This document shows, in pieces, positions 16,713 through 26,446 of a stretch of 64,000 bases of DNA (within the stretch, counting starts at the first letter, position 1; every line of letters starts with the position of its first letter). The stretch covers positions 107,491-171,490 of the forward strand of contig CAVPDE010000020.1 in the NCBI GenBank assembly GCA_963702565.1, read 5' to 3'. The translations under genes were made by a program, and so were the position numbers. This stretch comes from CAVPDE01 sp963702565 (GTDB lineage: Bacteria; Desulfobacterota; DSM-4660; Desulfatiglandales; HGW-15). The notes under the pieces were generated by a model, which did no database searches, was not told the DNA's origin, and saw nothing but the letters and a program-made list of their open reading frames with translations.

Positions 16713-17938
16713 ATGACCGTCATCGTCATCTTCATCGCGTTGATCCTGCTCTATAGCCTGGTCTCCAGGCGCCTTGAACGGACGAAGCTGACCGCCCCGA
16801 TTGTGTTTGCCGGCGCCGGAATGCTGGCGCTCCTTGTTCTGCCGAGTCTTCGGGAGCAGCAGGGTAATATCGAAGTGTTTATGACCGTCGCCGAAGTGGG
16901 TCTGGTCCTCCTGCTGTTCAATGACGCCAGCCGCATCGATCGCCAAGCGTTGAAAAGCATGCGGAATCTACCCGTCCGCCTGCTGAGCATGGGGATGCTC
17001 TTGACCATCCTCCTCGGTGCTCTCGGAGCGCTGGTCGTCTTTCGACAAATCTCGGTTCTGGAGGCCGGCATTCTGGCCGCTATCCTCGCCCCGACAGATG
17101 CCGGACTCGGACAAATCATCGTGAACAGCCCACGCGTGCCCATGAAGATCCGCCAGGCTCTCAACGTGGAGGCCGGCCTCAACGACGGCCTTTCCGTCCC
17201 CTTCCTTCTCTTCTTTATGGCACTGGCCGACACGGGTGCGGGAGGTCACAGGGCAAGTCTGGGACGCTTCATCGTCGAGCAACTCGGTTACGGAGCGTTG
17301 GTCGGTGTGGGCATCGGGTTGATCGGAGGCCTGTTGCTGGGCCTTGCGAGCCGCAGGAAGTGGATGGGGGAGGCGTGGCAGCCACTGGGTGTGGTCACTC
17401 TTCCGCTGCTCTGTGCGACGGCTTCCGAAGCCGTAGGCGCGAGCATGTTCATCGCGGCCTTTGTGGCAGGCATGGCCGTGCAAGTGGGCTTCAAGGAAGC
17501 AGGCAGGCATGGGGGGGAATTCACCGAGGGATGGGGACAGTTGCTCAACCTCTCCGTCTTTTTCCTCTTCGGCCTGCTGGTCGTGCGAGCCTGGCCTCAA
17601 TTCAACGGGATGCATTTCCTTTACGCCTGCCTGAGCCTCACGGTGGTGCGCATGCTGCCGGTGGCGATCGCTCTCTGGGGCACGCGACTGAGTTCCGGGC
17701 CACGGTGCTGTTTATGGGATGGTTCGGCCCGCGGGGGCTGGCGTCCATCGTGCTTGGGCTGGTCTATATCGAGCATAGGATGCAACAGGATGGCTTGTCC
17801 ACCATCAGCCTCGCTGTCATGGCTACGGTGTTTGTCAGCATATTCGCACATGGACTTAGCGCCGCGCCCGGGATGGAACTTTACGCGCGTAAAATCGCGC
17901 AATTGGAACCCGGTGCTCCGGAGCATGAAGGAGGATAA
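16713..17938 (+). CDS. NhaP-type cation:proton antiporter (one frame break)
   Basis: An inner-membrane monovalent cation/H+ antiporter of the CPA1 family, about 408 residues after joining two frames. The first frame (16713 to about 17697) carries helix 1 (TVIVIFIALILLYSLVSRRL), the family motif AAILAPTDAGLGQIIVNS with its acidic Asp, and LNVEAGLNDGLSVPFLLFF with the second essential acidic pair. Adding one G in the GGG at about 17696-17698 joins LWGTRLSSG to ATVLFMGWFGPRGLASIVLGL, read to 17938 in the second frame. As written, the first frame runs on into the pta gene, which is an artefact. The protein ends shortly after its last helix, without a cytoplasmic TrkA domain. Confidence 0.85.
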
Positions 17939-17976
17939 TTCCCATAAGTTCCACAAGAGGAGAAGGGAATACGCCA

Positions 17977-20074
17977 TGACTCAGGGAATCTACATTGTCG
18001 GCGCAGAACCCGGGAGCGGCAAGTCCGTCGTCGCCCTCGGGATGATGGAGATGCTCTCCGGAAGCATGGGAAAGATCGGTTTTTTCCGTCCCGTTGTTCG
18101 GGATGAAAAGAAGCCGGACCCTATCACAAGTCTCATCATCAAGAGATATGGCCTTGATCATCCCTACGACAAACTCTACGGCTGCGGGTACGATGTCGCC
18201 CATGATATGTTTTCCCGGAACAGGGATGAGGATCTTCTGAAGATGATCCTCGGAAAATACAGGGACCTTGAAAGGGAATTCGATCTCATCGTCGTCGCCG
18301 GCTCGGATTATGCGGGATCCGGCGGCACCCTTGAATTCGATTTCAATGCCAAACTGGCGAACAATCTCGGATGTGCGGTGCTGCCGGTTGCCCGGGGATA
18401 CGGCAGGGACACCCTGCAGGTCGTGACTGCGGCACGAGGCCTCCTGGACTCGCTCGAAGAGCGGAAATGCGACACTCTCGCCCTCGTTGTCAATCGGGTT
18501 CAGGCCTCCCTAGTCGATGCGGTCACCGGGGAGCTGAAGCAGGTTCTGCCGCCCGATATTCCCGCCTATGTGCTCCCCGAACTCACGATCCTCGCAAAAC
18601 CCACGGTCGGTGAGATCGCTGCGGCGCTCGGCGCCGAGCGTCTGAGCGGCAAGCAAGGGAGCTTGGACCGCGAGGTGAGGAATTTCAAGATCGCAGCCAT
18701 GGAACTTCCGAATTTTCTGCAGCACATCGAAGAGGGAAGCCTCATCCTGGCTCCAGGTGACCGATCAGACATCCTGCTCGGCAGTCTCCTGGCCGACGCA
18801 TCGAAGAGCTTTCCCCATGTCGCCGGAATCCTTGTGACCGGCGGGCTGAGGCCTGCACCGCGGTGGAACGGCTGTTCGAGGGGCTCGGGGATTCACCGGT
18901 ACCGGTGATCATGGTCTCCACGGACACCTACACGACCGCTCAGCAGGTGAGTTCCCTCGAAGGGGTCCTTTCTCCGGACAATCCTAGGAAGATTGCCGCA
19001 GCCCTCGGTGTGGTCGAGGCAAGGGTGAATTCCCGCGAGCTCATGGGCCGCGTGTCTGCGGCCCGTTCCACCCGCGTGACACCGATCATGTTCGAGTACG
19101 AGATCCTTCAGCGGGCGAGGTCGGATCGCAGGCACATCGTGCTGCCTGAAGGGACGGAAGAGCGGATGCTCCGGGCTGCGGAGATCCTCAGAATGCGCGA
19201 GGTGGTGGACATCACCCTTCTCGGAAATCGCGAGGAGGTCCGGCAAAAGGCTGCCGCTTTGGGTCTTTCCCTTTCCGATGTGGCGGTGATCGACCCTCTG
19301 GGCTCAGACCGCCGCCAGGCCTATGCCGATGCCTATTTCGAACTCCGAAAGCACAAGGGGATCTCACCCCAGATGGCCTTTGATGCCATGGAGGATGTGA
19401 GCTCCTTCGGCACGATGATGGTGCATTTGGGTGAGGCCGACGGCATGGTGTCTGGCTCTGTGCACACGACACAGCACACGATCCGCCCCGGCCTCGAGAT
19501 CATCAAGACCAAGCCGGGATGCTCGATCGTTTCGAGCGTCTTCCTCATGTGCCTCTCCGACCGGGTCCTCGTTTTTGGCGACTGCGCGGTCAACCCTGAT
19601 CCCAACCCGGACCAACTGGCCGACATAGCGATCAGTTCTTCAGAGACGGCCCGAATGTTCGGCATCGATCCCCTCATTGCGATGCTCAGCTACTCCACGG
19701 GGGAATCTGGCAAGGGGACTGACGTGGACAAGGTTCGGGAAGCCGCGAAGATCGCAAAACAACGCCGCCCCGACCTGAAGATCGAAGGCCCGATCCAGTA
19801 CGATACGGCAGTCGATGCCGGTGTGGCCAAGACCAAGCTTCCGGGAAGCGAGGTGGCGGGCCGTGCAACGGTGTTCATCTTCCCGGACCTGAACACCGGC
19901 AACAACACGTACAAGGCGGTCCAGCGCTCTGCCAATGCGGTAGCCGTGGGGCCGATCCTTCAGGGCCTCAATAAACCGGTGAACGACCTCAGCCGCGGGT
20001 GCACGGTGCCGGACATCGTCAACACGGTTGCGATCACGGCTATTCAGGCCCAACCCAAAGGAGGTCCTGCGTGA
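17977..20074 (+). CDS. pta: Phosphate acetyltransferase (one frame break)
   Basis: Converts acetyl-CoA and phosphate to acetyl phosphate, the substrate of AckA. It has the long three-domain form of about 700 residues: an N-terminal P-loop domain (IVGAEPGSGKSVVALGMMEML), a DRTGG-type middle domain (LPELTILAKPTVGEIAAALGAE, LVTGGL), and the catalytic PTA domain (RRHIVLPEGTEERMLRAAEIL, GTMMVHLGEADGMVSG, CSIVSSVFLM, SYSTGESGKGTDVDKVREAA). The frame breaks at about 18850, where one more G in AGG-CC restores continuity into AVERLFEGLGDSPVPVIMVSTDTY. The gene overlaps ackA by GTGA, so the two are translationally coupled. Confidence 0.92.
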
Positions 20075-21285
20075 GGGTTATCGTGGTCAACTCGGGAAGC
20101 TCCTCGATCAAGTACGAGGCCTTTGACGTGAGCCGCTTCAACGCATCGGCAAAGGGGTTGCTGGAGCGCATAGGCACATCGGACAGCAGGCTGAAGCACC
20201 GCTGGCTCGACCCCTCTTCCGGCCGTTGGGAGGAGATCACAGAGACACGGGCCATTGCCGGTCACCGGGAAGGCTTTTCCCTTATCCTGGAGGTGAGCGG
20301 CCGGGCGCGGGCCGGCACCGCCCCCGATTCGGTCTTCGGCGTGGGGCATCGAGTGGTGCACGGAGGAGAGAGGTTCAAGGAGCCGGCGATCGTCGATGAC
20401 CGCACGCTCGAAGAGATCAGACAGCTCATTCCGCTGGCTCCCCTTCACAATCCGGCGAACCTGACGGGGATCGAAGTGATGCGGGAACTCCTGCCGGACG
20501 TCCCTCAGGTGGCCGTGTTCGACACGGCATTTCATCAGACCATGCAGCCCAGGGCTTTCCTTTATGCGCTGCCCTATGCCTTCTACCGTTCCTACGGCGT
20601 CCGCCGCTACGGGTTCCACGGGACTTCCCACCACTATGTCGCCAGGGAGGCGGCACAGCATCTGGGAAGACCGCTCACGACGTTGAACCTGATCACCCTC
20701 CATCTCGGCAACGGCGCAAGCGCAACGGCCATAGAAAGGGGAAAGAGCATGGATACGTCCATGGGCCTGACGCCCCTCGAAGGGCTCATCATGGGCACGC
20801 GATGCGGTGATCTGGATCCTGCGGTCCCCTTCTACCTTGCGGGAAAGACAGGCAGGCCCTATGATGAGATCGAAGGTGTTCTGAACCGGGAGAGCGGCCT
20901 CAAAGGAATCTGCGGCGTGAACGATATGAGGGAGATCCAGAGCCGGGCTCTTGGGAAAGATGAGCAGGCCGAACTCGCCCTCGAGATGTTCTGCTACCGC
21001 GTCAAGAAATACATCGGCGCCTACTGCGCAGCCCTCGGTTCCGTCGACGCTATCGTCTTCACGGGGGGTATTGGTGAGAACTCGGCCCTTGTGCGCAGCA
21101 GGTCCTGTGAGGGACTCTCAGGCCTGGGGATATCTCTCGATGAACGCTCAAACCATGAGGTTGCCGGGGGGATCACGGAGATACAGGCCGGGGAGAGCAG
21201 GGTGAAGATACTCGTGGTACCGACCGACGAGGAACGCGAGATTGCACAGCAGACCATCGAAACGATCAAGAGGGTGAAAGGTTAG
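20071..21285 (+). CDS. ackA: Acetate kinase
   Basis: Makes ATP from acetyl phosphate, completing the Pta-AckA route. About 404 residues from the GTG at 20071, which overlaps the pta stop and has AAAGGAGGT six bases upstream; an in-frame ATG 72 bases earlier lies within pta and is rejected. The ASKHA motifs are complete: VIVVNSGSSSIKYEAF (phosphate 1), FGVGHRVVHGGERF, VAVFDTAFHQTM, RYGFHGTSHHYV, NLITLHLGNGASATAIERGKSMDTSMGLTPLEG and VFTGGIGENSALVR. No break or missing residue is seen. Confidence 0.96.
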   Translation: MRVIVVNSGSSSIKYEAFDVSRFNASAKGLLERIGTSDSRLKHRWLDPSSGRWEEITETRAIAGHREGFSLILEVSGRARAGTAPDSVFGVGHRVVHGGERFKEPAIVDDRTLEEIRQLIPLAPLHNPANLTGIEVMRELLPDVPQVAVFDTAFHQTMQPRAFLYALPYAFYRSYGVRRYGFHGTSHHYVAREAAQHLGRPLTTLNLITLHLGNGASATAIERGKSMDTSMGLTPLEGLIMGTRCGDLDPAVPFYLAGKTGRPYDEIEGVLNRESGLKGICGVNDMREIQSRALGKDEQAELALEMFCYRVKKYIGAYCAALGSVDAIVFTGGIGENSALVRSRSCEGLSGLGISLDERSNHEVAGGITEIQAGESRVKILVVPTDEEREIAQQTIETIKRVKG

Positions 21286-21290
21286 GACCG

Positions 21291-21842
21291 ATGATAGACG
21301 CGAGGAGCTATTCCGTGGTAGAGACACTGAAGAACGGCACCGAGGTGAGGATCAGGGGCGTCCGGGCGGATGACAAGAAAAGAATTTCCGAAGCCTTCCG
21401 GAACCTCGAAACCGAATCGATCTACAAACGCTTCTTCCAGTACAAAAAAGGATTGACCGACGAAGATCTCAAGGCCGCCACTGAGGTCGACTTCGAAAAC
21501 GAGGTCGCTCTCATGGTCACGATCGGGGAAAAAGAGACTGAGACCATCATCGGGGCCGGCCGCTATGTGGCCTTTGACGCCGCAGGCGGCCAGCGCAGCG
21601 CAGAGGTGGCGTTCATGGTAGAGGAAGACTACCAGGGTCTCGGCATAGCAAGCACCATCCTCAGACATGTCGCCGGGATTGCGAAGGACAAAGGGATTGT
21701 GCAGTTTCATGCAGAGGTTCTAAGGGAAAATGCGGGGATGCTGGCGGTGTTCAAACGGAGCGGCTTCCCGATGAAGCAGGAATACGCCGAAGGTGTCGTG
21801 CATGTGACGCTGACCCTCAGGGGAGAACGGTCAGATGAATGA
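21291..21842 (+). CDS. GNAT family N-acetyltransferase
   Basis: The 183-residue protein lies five bases after ackA and is therefore probably in the same operon. It resembles the single-domain GNATs related to the acetyltransferase part of Pat/acs-linked enzymes: TEVRIRGVRADDKKRISEAFRNLETESIYKRFFQYKKGLTDEDL, then strand IGAGRYVAF, AEVAFMVEEDYQGLGIASTILRHVAGIAKDKGI (acetyl-CoA-binding Q-x-x-G-I-A loop) and FHAEVLRENAGMLAVFKRSGF. A role in protein lysine acetylation tied to acetyl phosphate/acetyl-CoA pools is plausible given the neighbours, but the substrate is not known. Confidence 0.88.
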   Translation: MIDARSYSVVETLKNGTEVRIRGVRADDKKRISEAFRNLETESIYKRFFQYKKGLTDEDLKAATEVDFENEVALMVTIGEKETETIIGAGRYVAFDAAGGQRSAEVAFMVEEDYQGLGIASTILRHVAGIAKDKGIVQFHAEVLRENAGMLAVFKRSGFPMKQEYAEGVVHVTLTLRGERSDE

Positions 21843-21979
21843 GCTTGGCATGAAGAAAACCGGAGAACCCCCGAGACTTCGAGAGGCTCGTGAACAGCAT
21901 GTTCCCTGGAAGAAGCGGGGTCCCTGCGTGTGCGGCAAACGTCGATGAGGGGCGGCGGCGCCGGAAAGGTTCTCGATCA

Positions 21980-23731
21980 ATGAATACGGATTCCAGACCG
22001 TCAGAATTGAACAGGCAAGAGGCTCAACCGGGTCTCATCCCCTGCATCGGGTGGCTGCGCCGGTACCGGAAGGACTGGTTGCGGCCGGACGTCATGGCCG
22101 GCCTGACAGCGGCCGCAGTGGTCATTCCCAAGGCCATGGCCTATGCAACGATTGCCGGGCTCCCGGTCCAGGTGGGACTCTACACGGCATTTCTGCCCAT
22201 GGTGATCTATGCGGTCCTCGGGACCTCTCGCCCGCTCAGCGTAAGCACCACCACAACGATCGCCATTCTGACCGGGGTGCTTCTCGGCCAGGTTGCCCCG
22301 GGGGGCGATCCGGCGTCCCTCATGAGCGCTCTGGCCACACTGACGCTGTTGGTCGGGGGCATGCTGGTGCTGGCCTCATGCCTCCGGCTGGGGTTCATCG
22401 CCAACTTCATCTCCGAACCCGTGCTGATCGGCTTCAAGGCCGGGATCGGGCTGGTGATCGTGGTGGACCAGATCCCGAAACTCCTGGGCATCCATTTTGA
22501 GAAGGGGGCTTTCCTCCACAATCTGCTCGCCATTTTTGAAGGCCTTCCCGAGACCTCGATGGCGACGTTGTCCGTCGGGGCAGTCATGATCGCCATCCTG
22601 GTCGGGATCGAATGGTTCCGTCCGCGAGCGCCGGCACCGCTGATCGCGGTGGCTCTCGGAATCATCGCCATGGGTCTGCTCGGGCTGGACGCCCTTGGAG
22701 TGAAATCCGTGGGCCATATTCCCCAGGGGTTGCCCTCTTTTTACTGGCCGGACTTTTCCCTCGCCGCAGATCTCTGGCCCGGCGCCCTGGGCATCGCGGT
22801 GATGAGCTTCACCGAGACGATCGCCGCGGGTCGAGCCTTTGCCAAGAACGACGAGCCGACGATCCAGCCGAACCAAGAGCTCTTGGCAACAGGGCTGGCG
22901 AATGCCGGCGGTGCGCTCCTGGGGTCCATGCCCGCAGGCGGCGGCACCACACAGACCGCCGTGAACCGTCTGGCGGGTGCCCGGAGCCAGGTGGCGGAAA
23001 TGGTCACCGCCGCAGCCGCGCTGGTGACCATGCTCCTGCTCGCCCCGCTCATCGGCCTGATGCCGGAGGCCACCCTCGCGGCGGTGGTTATCGTCTATTC
23101 GATCGGCATGATCAAGCCGGCTGAGTTCCGCGCCATCCTCAGGATCCGGCGCATGGAGTTTTTCTGGGCCCTCGCCGCCTTTGCCGGGGTGGTGTTGCTG
23201 GGAACCCTGAAGGGGATCATCGTTGCCATCGTGGTGTCGCTGGTGGGCCTGGCGTACCTGGCGGCCAATCCGCCGGTCCACGTGTTGGGGCGCAAGCCGG
23301 GCACCAACGTGTTCCGGCCGCGCTCCAAGGAGCATCCGGAGGACGAAACCTTTTCCGGCTTGCTGATTCTGCGGCTGGAGGGGCGGGTTTTCTTCGCCAA
23401 TGCCGAGCGCCTCAGAGAGAAGATGAGGCCCCTGATCGTTGAAGCGAAACCCCGGGTCGTGGCACTCGACCTGAGCGGCGTACCCGACCTCGAGTACACC
23501 GCGCTCAAGATGATGAACGAAGCGGAGAAAAGGCAGCGTGAGCACGGTATCCTGCTGTGGCTGGTGGGGCTCAACCCCGAGGTGTTGAGGGTCGTCCAGA
23601 ATTCGGAGCTGGGAGAGACGCTGGGCCGGGAGAGGATGTTCTTCAACCTCGAACGGGCTGTGGAGGCCTATCAGGGGCGAGCGGGCTCGACAAGACAGGG
23701 AGAAGAAGATAAGGCGAAAGTTGGAGAATGA
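21980..23731 (+). CDS. SulP family anion transporter with STAS domain
   Basis: A 583-residue inner-membrane carrier. The SulP signature is visible: IPCIGWLRRYRKDWLRPDVMAGLTAAAVVIPKAMAYATIAGLPVQVGLYTAFLP, then VSTTTTIAILTG and SFTETIAAGRAFAKNDEPTIQPNQELLATGLANAGGALLGSMPAGGGTTQTAVNRLAGARSQ. A C-terminal STAS domain (VALDLSGVPDLEYTALKMMNEA) follows from about residue 470. Start at 21980, where family similarity begins soon after; AAAGG lies about 11 bases upstream. Substrates in the family include sulfate, bicarbonate and dicarboxylates and cannot be assigned here. Transcription continues into two ppk2 genes. Confidence 0.92.
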   Translation: MNTDSRPSELNRQEAQPGLIPCIGWLRRYRKDWLRPDVMAGLTAAAVVIPKAMAYATIAGLPVQVGLYTAFLPMVIYAVLGTSRPLSVSTTTTIAILTGVLLGQVAPGGDPASLMSALATLTLLVGGMLVLASCLRLGFIANFISEPVLIGFKAGIGLVIVVDQIPKLLGIHFEKGAFLHNLLAIFEGLPETSMATLSVGAVMIAILVGIEWFRPRAPAPLIAVALGIIAMGLLGLDALGVKSVGHIPQGLPSFYWPDFSLAADLWPGALGIAVMSFTETIAAGRAFAKNDEPTIQPNQELLATGLANAGGALLGSMPAGGGTTQTAVNRLAGARSQVAEMVTAAAALVTMLLLAPLIGLMPEATLAAVVIVYSIGMIKPAEFRAILRIRRMEFFWALAAFAGVVLLGTLKGIIVAIVVSLVGLAYLAANPPVHVLGRKPGTNVFRPRSKEHPEDETFSGLLILRLEGRVFFANAERLREKMRPLIVEAKPRVVALDLSGVPDLEYTALKMMNEAEKRQREHGILLWLVGLNPEVLRVVQNSELGETLGRERMFFNLERAVEAYQGRAGSTRQGEEDKAKVGE

Positions 23732-23776
23732 GTGCGTATCAACAAGATAAAGCGGACACGTGGAAAGGAGAAAACC

Positions 23777-24598
23777 ATGGGCAAAGCCAAGAAGAAAGAA
23801 AAAGGAACGAATGAAAAACCGGGAAAGAAGCTTAACAACAAGGACTACCTCAAGAAACTCGCCAAGCTTCACGTGGAACTGGTCAAGCTCCAGGAATGGG
23901 TCAAGGCCAAGGGACTCAAAGTCTGCATCGTCTTCGAGGGGCGCGACGGTGCGGGCAAAGGCGGAGTGATCAAGGCCATTACCGAGCGGGTGAGCCCCCG
24001 GGTGTTTCGCGTGGTGGCGCTGCCTGCTCCGACGGAGCGTGAGAAGACGCAGATGTATGGTCAGCGCTACACGGCCCATTTTCCGGCGGCCGGCGAGGTG
24101 GTCATCTTCGACCGCAGCTGGTACAACCGGGCGGGGGTCGAGCGGGTGATGGGGTTCTGCACAGAGGAGCAGGCCAAACGCTTTTTGCAGGTCATACCGA
24201 CCTTTGAGAAGTTGATGGTCGAATCCGGGATCATACTCCTCAAGTACTGGCTCGAGGTCAACCCGGACGAGCAGACCCGCCGGCTGGAAGGCCGCATCGA
24301 TGATGGGCGCAAGATATGGAAGCTCACGCCCATGGACCTCAAATCCTACGACCGCTGGGACGATTATACCAGGGCCCGCGATGAAATGTTTGCGGCGACC
24401 GACACGGCGTGGGCGCCATGGTACGTGGCCAAATCAGACGACAAGAGGCGCGCTCGTCTCAATATCATCACGCACCTCCTCAGCAAGGTTCCGTACAAGA
24501 AAGTACCTCGTGACAAGGTGAAGTTGCCGAAGCGCCGGACGGGCAAGAAATACAAGTCTCCCGCCTACCCGTTCAAGTTCATCCCCGAAGCCAAATAG
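23777..24598 (+). CDS. ppk2: Polyphosphate kinase 2 family protein (first copy)
   Basis: A soluble kinase that transfers phosphate between inorganic polyphosphate and nucleotides. The 273-residue product starts at 23777, where AAAGGAG precedes the ATG; an upstream GTG is in frame but lacks a ribosome site. The P-loop VCIVFEGRDGAGKGGVIKAITERV, Walker B/lid segment EVVIFDRSWYNRAGVERVMGF, KYWLEVNPDEQTRRLEGR and WKLTPMDLKSYDRWDDYTRARDEMF are diagnostic of single-domain PPK2 (class I type). The N-terminus and C-terminus are Lys-rich, suitable for binding the polyanion. It sits in front of a second PPK2 gene. Confidence 0.94.
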   Translation: MGKAKKKEKGTNEKPGKKLNNKDYLKKLAKLHVELVKLQEWVKAKGLKVCIVFEGRDGAGKGGVIKAITERVSPRVFRVVALPAPTEREKTQMYGQRYTAHFPAAGEVVIFDRSWYNRAGVERVMGFCTEEQAKRFLQVIPTFEKLMVESGIILLKYWLEVNPDEQTRRLEGRIDDGRKIWKLTPMDLKSYDRWDDYTRARDEMFAATDTAWAPWYVAKSDDKRRARLNIITHLLSKVPYKKVPRDKVKLPKRRTGKKYKSPAYPFKFIPEAK

Positions 24599-24630
24599 GA
24601 GTCCATTAGCCTGGAGGAGGGGAGGGTCTC

Positions 24631-25548
24631 ATGTCAAAACTGGTGAAACAGGCCAGGGAGTTCGCCAGGAGCTTCCGGGTTGACGACGGGAAAAAGTTCA
24701 GGTTGAAGGAGTTCGCCCCCGGCGAGACCCTCGGCCTCAAGCATCGGGAGGGGATCAAGGATCTGGCAGCCGAGACCCTCCAGGAGGAAATCGAGCTCCT
24801 TTCGGAGATGCAGGACAAGCTCTATGCCCAGGACCGTTGGGGGCTCCTCCTCATCTTCCAGGCCATGGACGCTGCAGGCAAGGACGGCACCATCAAGCAC
24901 GTCATGTCCGGCATCAACCCCCAGGGGTGCCAGGTATACTCGTTCAAGGCACCCTCTCCTGAGGAACTTGACCATGACTTCCTCTGGCGCACCTCCCGGT
25001 GCCTGCCCGAGCGGGGGCGGATCGGCATCTTCAATCGCTCCTACTACGAGGAGGTGCTTGCTGTCCGGGTTCACCCGGAATTCCTGGAGAAGCAGAGACT
25101 CCCTCCCCGCCTCGTGACGAATCAGATCTGGAAGGAGCGGTTCGAGGACATCTCCAGCTTCGAGCGGTACGCAACGAGAAACGGCATCGCCATCCGCAAG
25201 TTCTTCCTCAATGTTTCCCGGGATGAACAGAAGAAGCGTTTCCTGGAGCGTCTCGACAATCCTGACAAGAACTGGAAGTTCTCCATGGCGGACGCCCGGG
25301 AGCGGGAACGCTGGGACGACTACATGGCCGCCTACGAAGACATGATCCGTCATACGGCATCGACGCACGCGCCGTGGTACGTGGTGCCGGCCGACAACAA
25401 GTGGTTCACCCGCCTGGTGGTGGCCGCAGCCGTCATCGAGGCGCTGGACGACATGAACCTGGCGTATCCCAAGGTGGACGACGAAAAACGGAAAGAACTT
25501 GAGGCGGCTCGGTCCATGCTGGAAGGAAAGAGGCCGGCTCGTGCCTGA
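24631..25548 (+). CDS. Polyphosphate:nucleotide phosphotransferase, PPK2 family (second copy)
   Basis: The 305-residue protein follows the first ppk2 by 32 bases and has a strong purine-rich ribosome site. It differs clearly from the first copy: RWGLLLIFQAMDAAGKDGTIKHVMSGINPQGCQVYSF holds the P-loop with Ala-Ala-Gly-Lys, GRIGIFNRSYYEEVLAVRVHPEFL the lid, and FFLNVSRDEQKKRFLERLDNPDKNWKFSMADARERERWDDYMAAYEDM the C-terminal helical part. This is the class II/III-like group that phosphorylates nucleoside mono- or diphosphates with polyphosphate. The pair probably drives opposite or successive steps (NMP to NDP to NTP). Confidence 0.93.
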   Translation: MSKLVKQAREFARSFRVDDGKKFRLKEFAPGETLGLKHREGIKDLAAETLQEEIELLSEMQDKLYAQDRWGLLLIFQAMDAAGKDGTIKHVMSGINPQGCQVYSFKAPSPEELDHDFLWRTSRCLPERGRIGIFNRSYYEEVLAVRVHPEFLEKQRLPPRLVTNQIWKERFEDISSFERYATRNGIAIRKFFLNVSRDEQKKRFLERLDNPDKNWKFSMADARERERWDDYMAAYEDMIRHTASTHAPWYVVPADNKWFTRLVVAAAVIEALDDMNLAYPKVDDEKRKELEAARSMLEGKRPARA

Positions 25549-25579
25549 CGGATGAGAGTTCTAGTGGCCGTTTAGTAAC

Positions 25580-25880
25580 GTTCAAAAGTGTTTGCATTGG
25601 ACCGGCTTATCTGGACAGGGCTAGGACCTTTTCCTGCGTTCCAAGGCCGCCAGAGGCGGCCAAGTCTCCCGGGCTGGTCTTCTACGGTTTATCTACGGGG
25701 GAGTTTTGCCCCCTCCCGCTGTTCCCCTCGCATGCGCTTGGGGCCAGGGGTTTCCCCCATAGATAAACCGTGAAAAGACAGCGCCCTCCCGCCAGTCACT
25801 CCAGAAAAGGCCCCAGCCCTGTCCTGAATTCAGCTCGATGTTAGGAGTGTTTCTGGAAGCCCATGCAAACACTTTTGAAC
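25580..25880. mobile_element. MITE-like long-hairpin element, copy 1 (301 bp)
   Basis: Perfect 18-bp terminal inverted repeats (GTTCAAAAGTGTTTGCAT at 25580-25597 and its complement at 25863-25880) enclose a nested hairpin. A middle stem pairs 25613-25633 with 25804-25824 (GGACAGGGC... with ...GCCCTGTCC), and an inner stem pairs ACGGTTTATCTA at 25684-25695 with TAGATAAACCGT at 25760-25771. There is no convincing open frame, so it is non-autonomous or encodes an RNA. It fills most of the gap between ppk2 and the phosphatase gene; a second copy in the same orientation lies at 26447. Confidence 0.8.
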
Positions 25881-25916
25881 AACACCAAACTGCTCTGAAT
25901 GCCAAGGGGCAAGAAA

Positions 25917-26414
25917 TCATGAAGCATGATTCTTGGGAAATTCAAAGAATCGCAACTTGCCGCCGTGTTCCCGAATCCCTTTCCACGAGGTAACCTTTAA
26001 ATCCATGCAGCATACGCCGCCGGTCGGGATATTGTCGATCGGTTGGTCGCAGATAGTGTTGGCTAATCCGGTTAACCCTGGATTGTGGCCGATGAACATG
26101 GCCCGATTGACTGAATTGTTCATGTTTTTAATAACCTGGATCAAGACAGCTTCATCAGCCAAATAAATAGTCTCACTGTATTGAATTTTATCCAGGGGAT
26201 AATGGATCGCATCGGCGAGCATCCTCGCGGTCATGGCCGCCCTGTTGGCCGGACTGGATATCACGAGATCCGGCGCTGCTTTTAGTTTTTTGAGAATGGT
26301 TCCCATGAGCAGGGCGCTCTTGCGGCCGCGATTGCTAAGGGGTCTTTCAAAATCATCCAGCTCAGGATAGTCCCAGCTTGATTTGGCATGTCTGATCAGA
26401 TAAAGGGTTTTCAC
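25917..26414 (-). CDS. sixA: SixA-like phosphohistidine phosphatase
   Basis: A histidine-phosphatase superfamily protein of 165 residues. The catalytic TLYLIRHAKSSW motif with its phospho-accepting His is at the N-terminus, RPLSNRGRKSALLMG follows, and the second His is in AMFIGHNPGLTGLANTI. SixA removes phosphate from phosphohistidine in HPt domains. In polyphosphate gene clusters, related proteins are frequent and could act on phosphorylated small molecules or proteins instead. Start is GTG at 26414 with AAGGATGAG upstream. The gene is opposite in strand to ppk2 and is closely bracketed by the two MITE-like copies (36 bases downstream, 32 upstream), so its promoter must lie in or beyond copy 2. 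Confidence 0.88.
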   Translation of the reverse strand: MKTLYLIRHAKSSWDYPELDDFERPLSNRGRKSALLMGTILKKLKAAPDLVISSPANRAAMTARMLADAIHYPLDKIQYSETIYLADEAVLIQVIKNMNNSVNRAMFIGHNPGLTGLANTICDQPIDNIPTGGVCCMDLKVTSWKGIREHGGKLRFFEFPKNHAS

Positions 26415-26446
26415 GAATTCTCATCCTTCTGAAATGGGTTAGAAGC

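Noticed and set aside
16713..18908. A single 731-residue open frame suggesting an antiporter fused to a P-loop phosphotransacetylase domain.
   Set aside because: The antiporter's C-terminal helices continue in another frame to 17938 and pta has its own start at 17977; the fusion is produced by a one-base error at about 17697.
22376..24079. A 567-residue minus-strand ORF opposite SulP and ppk2.
   Set aside because: Antisense shadow with His/Gln-rich composition typical of reversed GC-rich coding sequence; both plus-strand genes are well supported.
25588..25773. A 61-residue ORF inside MITE-like copy 1 as a possible encoded peptide.
   Set aside because: It is not conserved in copy 2, whose inner region differs completely, and it lacks a ribosome site.
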